The notes under the pieces were generated by a model. The model made no database searches, was not told where the DNA came from, and saw only the letters and a program-made list of their open reading frames with translations. A stretch of 64,000 bases of DNA, taken from NCBI RefSeq assembly GCF_000208405.1, contig NC_015437.1, positions 2,473,501 to 2,537,500 of the forward strand. Direction: 5' to 3'. The translations under genes and the position numbers were made by a program. Positions 36,144 through 43,248 of this stretch are shown one piece after another (the first letter of the stretch is position 1; each line of letters starts with the position of its first letter). Source of the DNA: Selenomonas sputigena ATCC 35185 (GTDB taxonomy: Bacteria > Bacillota > Negativicutes > Selenomonadales > Selenomonadaceae).

Positions 36144-36991
36144 GCGTCAAATATCGTGTTATTGAGCGGTTGCGTAACGTCTATCCGGTTGTCGCTTTGT
36201 GCCGGATTCTGGAAGTATCGCGCAGCGGTTACTACGACTGGCGATATCGAATGCAGGAATCACATGCAGATGCCTGGCTGGAGCAACAAATCTTGACCTG
36301 TCAGGAATAAACACATTTCACATACGGCTATCGTCGCGTCTGCAAATGGCTTCGAAAACATACGGGGATTCACGTAAATCGAAAGCGTGTTTTGCGTGTC
36401 ATGCGCAAAATCGATGCTCTCGCACAAATTCGCCGTCGTCGTCCATATACGCATTACAAAGACGCGGCACATCGCTATGAAAACTTGTTAAAGCGGCAAT
36501 TCAATCCGGAGCGCCCAAATCAATTTTGGGCAACAGATATCACGTATATACCGACGGCACATGGCATGTGCTATCTGTGCGCCGTCATTGATCAATGCGG
36601 CAAAATGGTGCTGGGATGGCGCATCGGCACAGATATGACAGCTTCACTCGTTACGGACACCGTGCGTGACGCCTTACAAAAGGAAATGGTCGCTAATGGA
36701 CTAATCCTCCACAGCGACCAAGGCTCGCAGTACTCTTCCCAAGCGTATTACGACCTAAGTCAAGAATACCACTTCACGCCGTCAATGTCAAAGCGTGGCT
36801 GCCCGTATGACAATGCTTCGATGGAAAATTTCTTTGGAACGCTGAAGTCGGAATGCTTACATCGGATGAAGTTTGGATCAAGGAAGGAGTTAGAGGAAAC
36901 TGTAGCACAATATATACACTTTTACAACTATGAGCGCATACAACTGAAAAGCGGTCTTACTCCATACGAAATATGGAGCAAAACCGCATAA
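36122..36991 (+). pseudogene. IS3-family transposase OrfB, copy 1, broken by a nonsense codon
   Basis: The 290-codon frame encodes the DDE integrase core (ATDITYI, HSDQGSQYSS, YDNASMENFFGTLKSE) but has TAA at 36308-36310 where copy 2 has CAA (Gln). This single C-to-T change truncates the enzyme before all three catalytic residues. Other differences from copy 2 are I/V in AQYIHFY and P/S in GLTPYE. Copy 1 can only move if served by copy 2. Confidence 0.93.
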
Positions 36992-37050
36992 ATCAGCGTA
37001 ATTCTACGACAGTGGTTTATTTTCTTGTCCGCTTAGCAGGGAGCAGTCCA

Positions 37051-37070
37051 TTTCGGCAAGGGGGATTCTT
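37051..37070. other. Terminator half right of IS copy 1
   Basis: TTTCGGCAAGGGGGATTCTT is half of the hairpin that ended the glcF transcript. Its true partner, CAAGGGGGATTCTT read on the other side, is right of IS copy 2 at 59240-59260. The leftward glcF operon now reads into the IS end. Confidence 0.75.
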
Positions 37071-37095
37071 TACCACTTTCATTAAGTAGTGTAGC

Positions 37096-38430
37096 TTATG
37101 CAATTTCCGTGCGTTTTTTTGCGCCGCGATACGATTCAGCGAGAATCTGGATCGGGTGGTAGACGACCTGCGGCATGTTGTTGTGCACGATACCGTCCGT
37201 GATGTGCATGCGGCAGCTCGGGCAGCTCGTCGCCACGAGGTCTGCGCCCGTCGCGTTGATGTTGTTGCACTTCCTGTCGTTGATCTCACGGCTCAGTTCG
37301 TAGTGCGCCATGCAGAAGGAGCCGCCGCAGCCGCAGCAGCGGTCGTGTTCTTTCATCTCGACGAATTCTACGCCCGGAATGGCCTTCAAGACCTCGCGCG
37401 GCTGCTCTGTGATGCCGAGACCGCGGATCATGTGGCACGGATCGTGCATCGTGACCTTCTTGTGGACAGGATTCAAGGTGTCCGTACGGAAGCCTTTCTC
37501 GATGAGAAGTTCGCTGATCTCTCTGACCTTCGCCGCCATCTTCTCAGCGCGAGGACGCCATTCGGGATCGTCCTTGAGCCACTCAGGATAGTGTTTTAAG
37601 GCCTCTACGCACGAGCCGCAGGCGCCGATGATGTAGTCGACATCGAGATCTTCAAAGACGCGGATCGTGTTGCGTGCGAGCTGGTTCGCAAGGTCGAAGG
37701 CGCCCGACACATGGATCGGCGTGCCGCAGCAGTGCTGTTTCGACGGCAGAACGACCTCGATGTCGTTCGCCTTGAGCACGTCGATGACGGCGTCGCCCAT
37801 GTCCGTGTACATGTAGTTGATCGTGCAGCCCGTGAAGAAGGCGACGCGGAACTTGGGATTCGCCACCTTGATGACCTCGGGATATTGACTGCGCAAAGGA
37901 CGCGCAGCAATCGGCGGCGTCGCACGCGTCGCGTCCATGCCCGGCATGGGAAGGCGCGACTGCACGGCGTTCTTGCCCGGCACTTCCTTGAAGGTCATCC
38001 AGCCGAACATGCCGCCGAGCTTCAGCGCGGTGTCGAAGAGCGGGCGGTTCTGCAGGAGACGGAAGACGTTCTTCTTGATCGGGTGCAGGCCGCGTGCCTT
38101 GACAGCGGCGTTCCTGCCGCGCAGGATCAGCTCGTCGGCTGCGACGCCGCACGGGCAGTTCGCTGCGCAGCTCTTGCAGTTCAGGCACATCGCCATGATG
38201 TGGTCAAATTCCGCCGAGATGGGAATCTTGCCCGAGAGATAGCCCTGCATCAGAGAGATCTTGCCGCGTGCGACCATCTGCTCCTTGCCGGTCTCGCGGT
38301 AAATCGGACAGACGGCTTGGCAGTTGCCGCACTTCATGCAGTTTGCCATCGCGTTCTCGATGTCAGCGAGGAGCGATGTGTCTTGCTTGTTCAGGTCTGC
38401 CGCCGTAAATTTTTTCGTATCTTCAGCCAT
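37096..38430 (-). CDS. glcF: Glycolate/D-lactate oxidase iron-sulfur subunit
   Basis: This 444-residue protein has two [4Fe-4S] motifs, CMKCGNCQAVCP (about 31-42) and CLNCKSCAANCP (about 81-92), followed by two CCG domains (HCCGTP and RCCGCGGSF). It passes electrons from the flavin subunit toward the membrane quinone pool. It starts three bases after the glcD stop. Whether the substrate is glycolate or D-lactate cannot be fixed; lactate use is common in Selenomonas. Its own terminator is split by IS copy 1. Confidence 0.93.
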   Translation of the reverse strand: MAEDTKKFTAADLNKQDTSLLADIENAMANCMKCGNCQAVCPIYRETGKEQMVARGKISLMQGYLSGKIPISAEFDHIMAMCLNCKSCAANCPCGVAADELILRGRNAAVKARGLHPIKKNVFRLLQNRPLFDTALKLGGMFGWMTFKEVPGKNAVQSRLPMPGMDATRATPPIAARPLRSQYPEVIKVANPKFRVAFFTGCTINYMYTDMGDAVIDVLKANDIEVVLPSKQHCCGTPIHVSGAFDLANQLARNTIRVFEDLDVDYIIGACGSCVEALKHYPEWLKDDPEWRPRAEKMAAKVREISELLIEKGFRTDTLNPVHKKVTMHDPCHMIRGLGITEQPREVLKAIPGVEFVEMKEHDRCCGCGGSFCMAHYELSREINDRKCNNINATGADLVATSCPSCRMHITDGIVHNNMPQVVYHPIQILAESYRGAKKRTEIA

Positions 38431-38433
38431 AGG

Positions 38434-39819
38434 TCAGCACTCTCCAATCAATTTGCCCGGGTTCAGAATGAGATTCGGGTCGAGTGCGCGCTTGATCTGG
38501 CGCATGGCCTCCATGCCTTCCTTGCCGTGCTGCAGCTCCATCCAAGGCAGCTTGCCGAGGCCGATGCCGTGCTCGCCCGAGAGCGTGCCGCCGAGCTCGA
38601 CCGCACCGCGGAAGATGTCATCCATCGCCTCGTGGACGCGCTTCGTTTCTTCTTCGTCGCGCAGGTCGCAGACGATCGTCGGGTGCATGTTGCCGTCACC
38701 CGCATGACCGAACGTGCCGATCGTGACGTTGTGATCCTTCGCCGCCTTCTTGACGATGGCGAGGAATGCCGGAATCTTGCTCCTCGGAACGGTCGCATCT
38801 TCGACGAACGTCGTCGGGCGCAGCTTTGCAAGGCACGGAAGCGCCATGCGGCGAGCTGTCCAGAGCTGTTCCTTGTGCTTCGCATCACGGGCGAGCGTGA
38901 CCTCGCGTGCGTTGTTTTCTTCCAGAACCTTCATGACCTTGTCCGCCTCGTCCTCGACGACTGTCGGATGACCGTCGACCTCGATGAGGAGGATTGCGTC
39001 GGCGTCCGTCGGCAGGCCGACGTGCATGAAGTCTTCGACCGTGCGGATCGTCGCGTTGTCAAGGATTTCGAGCGTCGCAGGAATGATCTTCGCGGCGATG
39101 ATGCCTGAGACAGCGCGGCCCGCATCCTCGATCGTATCGAAGATCGCGACCATGCTCTTCGTCTTTTCCGGCGCGGGAACGAGCTTCAAGAGAGCCTTCG
39201 TGACGACGCCGAGCGTGCCTTCCGAACCTGTGAAGAGCTTCGTCATGTCGTAGCCCGAGACATCCTTGACGTTCTTGCCGCCCGTATGCAGCACATCGCC
39301 GTTCGCGAGGACGACTTCAAGGCCCTGCACATAGTTCTTCGTGATGCCGTACTTGAGTCCACGCAGGCCGCCCGAGTTCTCCGCGATCGTGCCGCCGAGG
39401 CTCGCCGTCTTGACCGTGCCCGGATCGGGCGGGTAGATGAGGCCGAACTGCGCGATATGGTCGTTGATGTCCTGTACGATGACGCCCGCCTCGACCTCGG
39501 CGATGAGGTTTTCGAGATCGACGTCGATGATCTTCTTGAAGCGGAGCATAGAGAGGACGATGCCGCCCTTCAAAGGCGCCGTGCCCGCCGAGAGGTTCGT
39601 GCCCGAGCCGCGCGTGTAGACGGGGATCTTGTGCTCGTTCGCAAACTTCAGAACCTTCGAGACTTCCTCCGTCGTGCCGGGGCTGACGACGACATCCGGC
39701 ATGTAGATGTGACCGGGCGTAGCATCATAGGAATAGGAGTAAAGTTCCTCTTCCTTCGACTGAACATTCTCCGCGCCGACGATCTTCGTCATTTCTTCTA
39801 CCAGCTGCTGCTTTTCCAT
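38434..39819 (-). CDS. glcD: FAD-linked D-lactate/glycolate oxidase subunit
   Basis: This 461-residue protein has the vanillyl-alcohol-oxidase-type FAD domain (PGTTEEVSKVLKFANEHKIP, RGSGTNLSAG, GGTIAENSGG, TGSEGTLGVVTKA) and the C-terminal FAD-linked oxidase domain ending in GTLSGEHGIGLGKLPW with the conserved metal-binding His residues (GTFGHAGDGNMHP). It oxidises a 2-hydroxy acid and hands electrons to GlcF. The gene is divergent from a DASS transporter across 655 bp, a plausible substrate importer. Confidence 0.95.
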   Translation of the reverse strand: MEKQQLVEEMTKIVGAENVQSKEEELYSYSYDATPGHIYMPDVVVSPGTTEEVSKVLKFANEHKIPVYTRGSGTNLSAGTAPLKGGIVLSMLRFKKIIDVDLENLIAEVEAGVIVQDINDHIAQFGLIYPPDPGTVKTASLGGTIAENSGGLRGLKYGITKNYVQGLEVVLANGDVLHTGGKNVKDVSGYDMTKLFTGSEGTLGVVTKALLKLVPAPEKTKSMVAIFDTIEDAGRAVSGIIAAKIIPATLEILDNATIRTVEDFMHVGLPTDADAILLIEVDGHPTVVEDEADKVMKVLEENNAREVTLARDAKHKEQLWTARRMALPCLAKLRPTTFVEDATVPRSKIPAFLAIVKKAAKDHNVTIGTFGHAGDGNMHPTIVCDLRDEEETKRVHEAMDDIFRGAVELGGTLSGEHGIGLGKLPWMELQHGKEGMEAMRQIKRALDPNLILNPGKLIGEC

Positions 39820-39863
39820 TTAGTGTGCACCTCTTTCATGATGGTGTTGATCATAGATAAAAA

Positions 39864-39889
39864 CTATAAGGAGATAAACCTCCTATAAT
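39864..39889 (-). promoter_or_regulatory. Candidate operator upstream of glcD
   Basis: CTATAAGGAG-ataaac-CTCCTATAAT forms an imperfect inverted repeat about 50 bp before the glcD start. Its position fits an operator for a 2-hydroxy-acid-responsive regulator; the regulator is not known. Confidence 0.4.
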
Positions 39890-39937
39890 CCTAAGTATCG
39901 CATATTTTTCGTATTTGTCAATGGAAAATTGCGACTT

Positions 39938-39965
39938 TTGACAATAATTCCGATGGGTTTATTGT
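39938..39965 (+). promoter_or_regulatory. Promoter-like sequence reading toward the DASS gene
   Basis: TTGACA (39938-39943) and TATTGT (39960-39965) are 16 bp apart. If used, the transporter leader would exceed 500 nt. Confidence 0.4.
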
Positions 39966-40350
39966 AAAATGAAATCGGACACGAAAAAAAGACAGGCAGA
40001 AGCACCTGTGGCAGAGTATTCGGAGAGAAACCTACGCCGAAAGAAGCATCCTGCATGTCCGAGAAACATTCTGCTCACAACAACGCGAAACTTCAAACAT
40101 CGGATTTTCTAACCGTTTTTCAAAACAGAGCGGATGAACTCAGCTCGCAGCAAAGGAAATATTAGGATACCGCACTCCGAAGAGCTGTTTCAAGGACGAT
40201 TCAACCACATTGCTTCTGCTGCTTGAAAATTTGGGGGAGATCGTCCGATTTGCTGCCGCAATTCACCTGGTTATTATTTCCTTCCGAATCATCTCTTTCC
40301 TATTGTAAAATCACGCGCTTTATATTATCATAAAAGAGTAACGATTCCAG

Positions 40351-40418
40351 GGTGCTATACGGGGATAGCCTCTGGTTATGGAACGGGTGCTCCATGCCGT
40401 TCTTCGAAAGGAAGCACC
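40351..40418 (+). promoter_or_regulatory. Candidate structured leader (three-way junction) before the DASS gene
   Basis: Closing stem GGTGCT/AGCACC (40351-40356 with 40413-40418) surrounds two hairpins, ATAGCC-tct-GGTTAT (40365-40379) and GAACGG-N10-CCGTTC (40381-40402). The shape is riboswitch-like but matches no class I know. The 3' side overlaps an R1-type inverted repeat, which weakens the case. Confidence 0.35.
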
Positions 40419-40449
40419 GATAAATTGAGTACGACGTATCAGCGCTTCC
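40410..40449. repeat. Short R1-type inverted repeat
   Basis: GGAAGCACCGATA (40410-40422) and TATCAGCGCTTCC (40437-40449) are near-complementary. These are the same ends as the R1 family. Confidence 0.55.
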
Positions 40450-40474
40450 CAAACAGCAATGGAGGTGTTAGTAA

Positions 40475-42028
40475 ATGAGTACGGAAACAAAAAGCCAAAG
40501 CGACAAGATTCACGAGGCCGAACTGGCGTTTGACCGGAAAAGGCGTACCTTCGGCATGATCTGCGGGCCGATCTGTGCCATCCTCGTCATGATCACGCCG
40601 ATTCCCGATCTGCCGCTTCCGGCGCACAAACTCCTGGCGATCATGACGTTGATCGCTCTGTGGTGGATCACGGAGCCGATCCCCATCCCGGTGACGTCGC
40701 TCCTCGGGCCGACGCTTGCCGTCATCTGCGGCGTCGTGGGAGCGAAGGACGCCTATGCGGCATTCGCGAATCCCATGATCTTCCTCTTCATGGGCGGCTT
40801 CATCATTGCCAAGGGCATGATGATGCACGGACTCGACCGAAAATTCGCCTTCGCGCTCCTGTCGATGTCCTGGGTCGGATCGAACCCCAGGCGCATCTTC
40901 CTCGCCGTCGGTCTCGCCTGCGCACTGTGCTCGGGCTGGGTCAGCAACACGGCGACGGCGGCCATGATGTTCCCGATCGCGCTCGGCCTTCTGGAAGCAA
41001 TCAAGGAGATGTTCGCTGCGAACGGCAAGACGATCGAGCTGCACGAATACAAGTACGCCACGGGTCTCATGCTCATGACGGCTTATGCGTGCTCCATCGG
41101 CGGCGTCCTGACCCCGATCGGTACGCCCCCGAACATCATCATGCTCGGTTTCCTCGACCAGATGGCCGGCATCCACATCTCCTTCTTTGAATGGATGATC
41201 TGGGGCTTCGTCGCCATGGTCATCTACTTCATCATCGCATACCTGATTCTCGTCAACATGTTCCCCGCCGACGTCAAGCGCATCGACGGGGCAGAGGCAT
41301 TCATCGCCGAGAAGCGCCGCGCTCTCGGCGGCTGGACGCGTGCGCAGAAAAATACGCTCGTCGGCTTCTGCGTCGCCGTCATCCTCTGGGTCACGCCGGG
41401 CATCCTGAACATTGCCCTCGGCCCCGATTCGCCGATTCTCAAGATGTACAGCAAGCTCTTCCCCGAAGCGATCGCCGCGATGGCGGGTGCTCTCCTGCTC
41501 TTCTTCCTGCCCGTCAACTGGAAGGAGCGCGAGTTCACGCTGAACTGGAAGGACGCCGCCGCGGGCATCGAGTGGGGCACGCTGATCCTCTTCGGCGGCG
41601 GTCTTGCGATGGGCGGCATGATGTACAAGACGGGTCTTTCGACGTGGGTCGGCGACTGCATCGTCGGCTGGATGGGCGGCGAGCCGTCGCTCTTCATGAT
41701 GGTCGCGATCTTCTCCGTCATGGCGCTTCTCCTGTCGGAGCTTTCGTCGCACACGGCTGCTACAAACATGATCGGCCCCTTGGGCGTCACGGCCGCCATG
41801 GCGGCGGGCTTCAGCCCGATTCCCGTTGCGGTCGGCATCGCGCTCTCCTCGTCGCTCGGCTTCATGCTGCCGGTGTCGACGCCGCCGAACGCCATCGTCT
41901 ACGCGTCGGGCTACGTGCCCATCACGAAGATGATCAAGACGGGCGTCTACATCGACTTCATCGGCATCTTCTGCGTGACGATCCCGATCGTGCTCTACCT
42001 CGTCGAGTTCATCGTCGGTGCGCGCTGA
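40475..42028 (+). CDS. DASS/SLC13-family sodium:dicarboxylate or anion symporter
   Basis: This 517-residue protein has the repeated inverted topology of the divalent anion:Na+ symporters, with the two SNT-type motifs SNTATAAMMFPIA and SHTAATNMIGPLG near the Na+ and carboxylate sites, and TPIGTPPNIIMLG. It should import di- or tricarboxylates or a similar anion with Na+. It is divergent from glcDF. The ATG follows GGAGGTG. A bidirectional hairpin separates it from the CYTH gene. Confidence 0.92.
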   Translation: MSTETKSQSDKIHEAELAFDRKRRTFGMICGPICAILVMITPIPDLPLPAHKLLAIMTLIALWWITEPIPIPVTSLLGPTLAVICGVVGAKDAYAAFANPMIFLFMGGFIIAKGMMMHGLDRKFAFALLSMSWVGSNPRRIFLAVGLACALCSGWVSNTATAAMMFPIALGLLEAIKEMFAANGKTIELHEYKYATGLMLMTAYACSIGGVLTPIGTPPNIIMLGFLDQMAGIHISFFEWMIWGFVAMVIYFIIAYLILVNMFPADVKRIDGAEAFIAEKRRALGGWTRAQKNTLVGFCVAVILWVTPGILNIALGPDSPILKMYSKLFPEAIAAMAGALLLFFLPVNWKEREFTLNWKDAAAGIEWGTLILFGGGLAMGGMMYKTGLSTWVGDCIVGWMGGEPSLFMMVAIFSVMALLLSELSSHTAATNMIGPLGVTAAMAAGFSPIPVAVGIALSSSLGFMLPVSTPPNAIVYASGYVPITKMIKTGVYIDFIGIFCVTIPIVLYLVEFIVGAR

Positions 42029-42103
42029 GACAGGTATTCTCCGTCTGCGGCAAAACCCGAAGGACGGTCATGAATCCTTGTGCAATATTGTGTAATGCAA
42101 AAG

Positions 42104-42139
42104 GCCGCTGCATGGGTCCACGAGACTTCATGCAGCGGC
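42104..42139. terminator. Terminator after the DASS gene
   Basis: GCCGCTGCATG (42104-42114) pairs perfectly with CATGCAGCGGC (42129-42139), with A-run before and TTTCTCGCTTTT after. It ends just before the CYTH ribosome site. Confidence 0.85.
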
Positions 42140-42165
42140 TTTCTCGCTTTTGTTTAGGAGGAAAT

Positions 42166-42633
42166 ATGGCAAAAGAAATCGAGCGCAAGTTCCTCGTCCA
42201 TAGGGAGCTTTGGCAGCCGAAGGACGAAGGAATCGAGATCGCGCAGGGCTATCTCGCAGCGGATAAGAAGCGTGCCGTGCGCGTGCGCCTGGCAGGAGAT
42301 CGCGCATGGCTGACCGTCAAGGGGCCGACGAAGGGTGTCGAACGACTGGAATTCGAGTACGAGATCCCCGCGGCGGACGCACGCGCCATGCTCGCCCTCT
42401 GCGAGCGTCCATGGATTGAAAAGCGCCGCTATCTGGAGCGATGCGGTGCGCATACATGGGAAATCGACTGCTTTAGGGGCGAGAATGAGGGCCTCGTCGT
42501 AGCCGAGATCGAGCTTTCTGCGGCGGACGAGATGTTCGAGCATCCGACATGGCTCGGCGCGGAGGTATCCGACGACAGCCGCTACCTAAACGCAAGCCTC
42601 ATGCGCCTGCCTTTCTCGCGCTGGCGGAATTGA
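42166..42633 (+). CDS. CYTH-domain triphosphate tunnel protein
   Basis: This 155-residue protein has the N-terminal EIERKF (ExExK) motif that defines CYTH enzymes, then charged strands LRLAGD-, TVKGPTKG-, EFEYEIP and EIELS that line the tunnel. Small stand-alone bacterial members are mostly inorganic triphosphatases; class IV adenylate cyclase is less likely at this length. ATG at 42166 follows TTAGGAGGAAAT. The open frame extends far upstream only as a shadow of the DASS gene. Confidence 0.9.
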   Translation: MAKEIERKFLVHRELWQPKDEGIEIAQGYLAADKKRAVRVRLAGDRAWLTVKGPTKGVERLEFEYEIPAADARAMLALCERPWIEKRRYLERCGAHTWEIDCFRGENEGLVVAEIELSAADEMFEHPTWLGAEVSDDSRYLNASLMRLPFSRWRN

Positions 42634-42681
42634 GGATGTGTCAATCCTCGCAGCGCGATGGCGGAAATGAAGAGATTCGAC

Positions 42682-42711
42682 TTGCGCAATGGCAGGGAAT
42701 CATGCTATACT
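42682..42711 (+). promoter_or_regulatory. Promoter of the antisense RNA of Fst module b
   Basis: TTGCGC (42682-42687) and TATACT (42706-42711) are 18 bp apart. The -10 is embedded in ATGCTATACT, also found at the toxin promoters of modules b and c and at the antisense promoter of module c. Confidence 0.65.
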
Positions 42712-42717
42712 GTGAGT

Positions 42718-42782
42718 GGCAAACGTGAGAATACTCAAAGCACACGAAGCACCCCCCAAGCTAGCTCCTTGGGGGGTGCTTC
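42718..42782 (+). ncRNA. Antisense antitoxin RNA (RNA II type) of Fst module b
   Basis: A transcript of about 65 nt is predicted from the promoter above to the shared terminator. Bases 42721-42745 repeat, with one mismatch and a two-base gap, the plus-strand sequence 43011-43037 over the toxin start. The RNA is therefore complementary to the toxin ribosome site, start codon and first codons, as in the Fst/par system. Confidence 0.75.
42746..42782. terminator. Bidirectional terminator of Fst module b
   Basis: GAAGCACCCCCCAAG (42746-42760) pairs perfectly with CTTGGGGGGTGCTTC (42768-42782). It is shared by the leftward toxin mRNA and the rightward antisense RNA. Confidence 0.9.
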
Positions 42783-42804
42783 TATTCCCATGTCGCAGGC
42801 AGGT

Positions 42805-42919
42805 GCTGAGTCGTCCAAGAGACAAGCCCAAGGGGCGCAGGCGATTGGGAAACGACTCGTATGTGAAAACGTCCCGCAAATCAAACCCGAAGGGTGCAGA
42901 TGCGCGGTTGACGTTGACC
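42805..42919 (+). repeat. R3 structured repeat, copy b, in the toxin 3' region
   Basis: Stems are GAGTCGT/ACGACTC (42808-42814 with 42852-42858), GCCC-aag-GGGC (42826-42836) and ACCC-gaa-GGGT (42885-42895). It sits between the toxin stop and the shared terminator. In module c only 24 bp occupy that interval, so R3b looks like an insertion. Confidence 0.75.
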
Positions 42920-42923
42920 ACTT

Positions 42924-43028
42924 TTAGCGCCTAGGCTCGTTGCCGTCGTCTCTCTCATCGAGCCATTTGCAGATGTGGTTGGCAACCACACCAGCCAAGA
43001 CGGAGAGAATAAACGTCAGAATACTCAT
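42924..43028 (-). CDS. Fst-family type I toxin peptide, module b
   Basis: This 34-residue peptide reads MSILTFILSVLAGVVANHIC then KWLDERDDGNEPRR: a hydrophobic membrane segment, then a charged tail with the KxLDER core shared with module c. The leader contains TTGCC...GGCAA and CCCCT that can pair with the AGGGG ribosome site, so translation is gated by structure. An antisense RNA and shared terminator lie downstream. Membrane insertion and growth arrest are the expected effects from the family. Confidence 0.82.
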   Translation of the reverse strand: MSILTFILSVLAGVVANHICKWLDERDDGNEPRR

Positions 43029-43075
43029 CAAGCACACCCCCTTCTATTGCCATATGTAGGGGCGGCAACGCATAC

Positions 43076-43081
43076 AGTATA
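43076..43081 (-). promoter_or_regulatory. -10 box of Fst toxin b
   Basis: TATACT read leftward, within ATGCTATACT; no convincing -35 box. Confidence 0.5.
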
Positions 43082-43153
43082 GCATAACTGAACAAATAGC
43101 GCTATGCTGTTAAAATGCAGTCTCACAGCATTTTGCTTTTGCAAGATGCTGAA

Positions 43154-43183
43154 TTGACAGCGAAGCGCATGAAATGCTATGAT
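43154..43183 (+). promoter_or_regulatory. Promoter of purB-purA
   Basis: TTGACA (43154-43159) and TATGAT (43178-43183) are separated by 18 bp, 66 bp before the purB start. No PurR-type or guanine-riboswitch element was recognised. Confidence 0.7.
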
Positions 43184-43248
43184 AGATGAGGTTAAATAGC
43201 GTGCTGCGAAGGTCTGGCACGCTTTCTATGACAGGAGGAATCGCATCC

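Larger units (their letters stand above)
35761..37050 (+). mobile_element. IS3-family (IS150-like) insertion sequence, copy 1
   Basis: This 1,290-bp element has terminal inverted repeats starting TGGACTGCACCC at the left and, complemented, TGGACTGCTCCC at the right, both continuing to CGGACA. It encodes OrfA and OrfB in overlapping frames. Copy 2 at 57950-59239 has the same length and the opposite orientation. The copies differ at several bases. The flanks TGC and TTT give no target duplication here. Confidence 0.95.
39820..40474. other. 655-bp gene-free divergent region between glcD and the DASS transporter
   Basis: No convincing gene is present. A 47-codon frame at 39969 lacks a ribosome site. 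The stretch holds a glcD-side inverted repeat (39864-39889), a rightward promoter-like pair (39938-39965), and a structured leader (40351-40418) before the transporter. Confidence 0.6.

Noticed and set aside
35761-37050. Two independent IS insertions with no later rearrangement
   Set aside because: Would leave each copy without a target duplication and between mismatched terminator halves; the inversion explains both copies at once.
39969-40112. A 47-codon frame in the glcD-DASS intergenic region
   Set aside because: No ribosome site, basic low-information composition, and it overlaps promoter-like DNA.
42634-42923. Small frames (72-89 codons) through the Fst module b region
   Set aside because: They run through the antisense RNA, terminator and R3b repeat, have no ribosome sites and are not conserved in module c.
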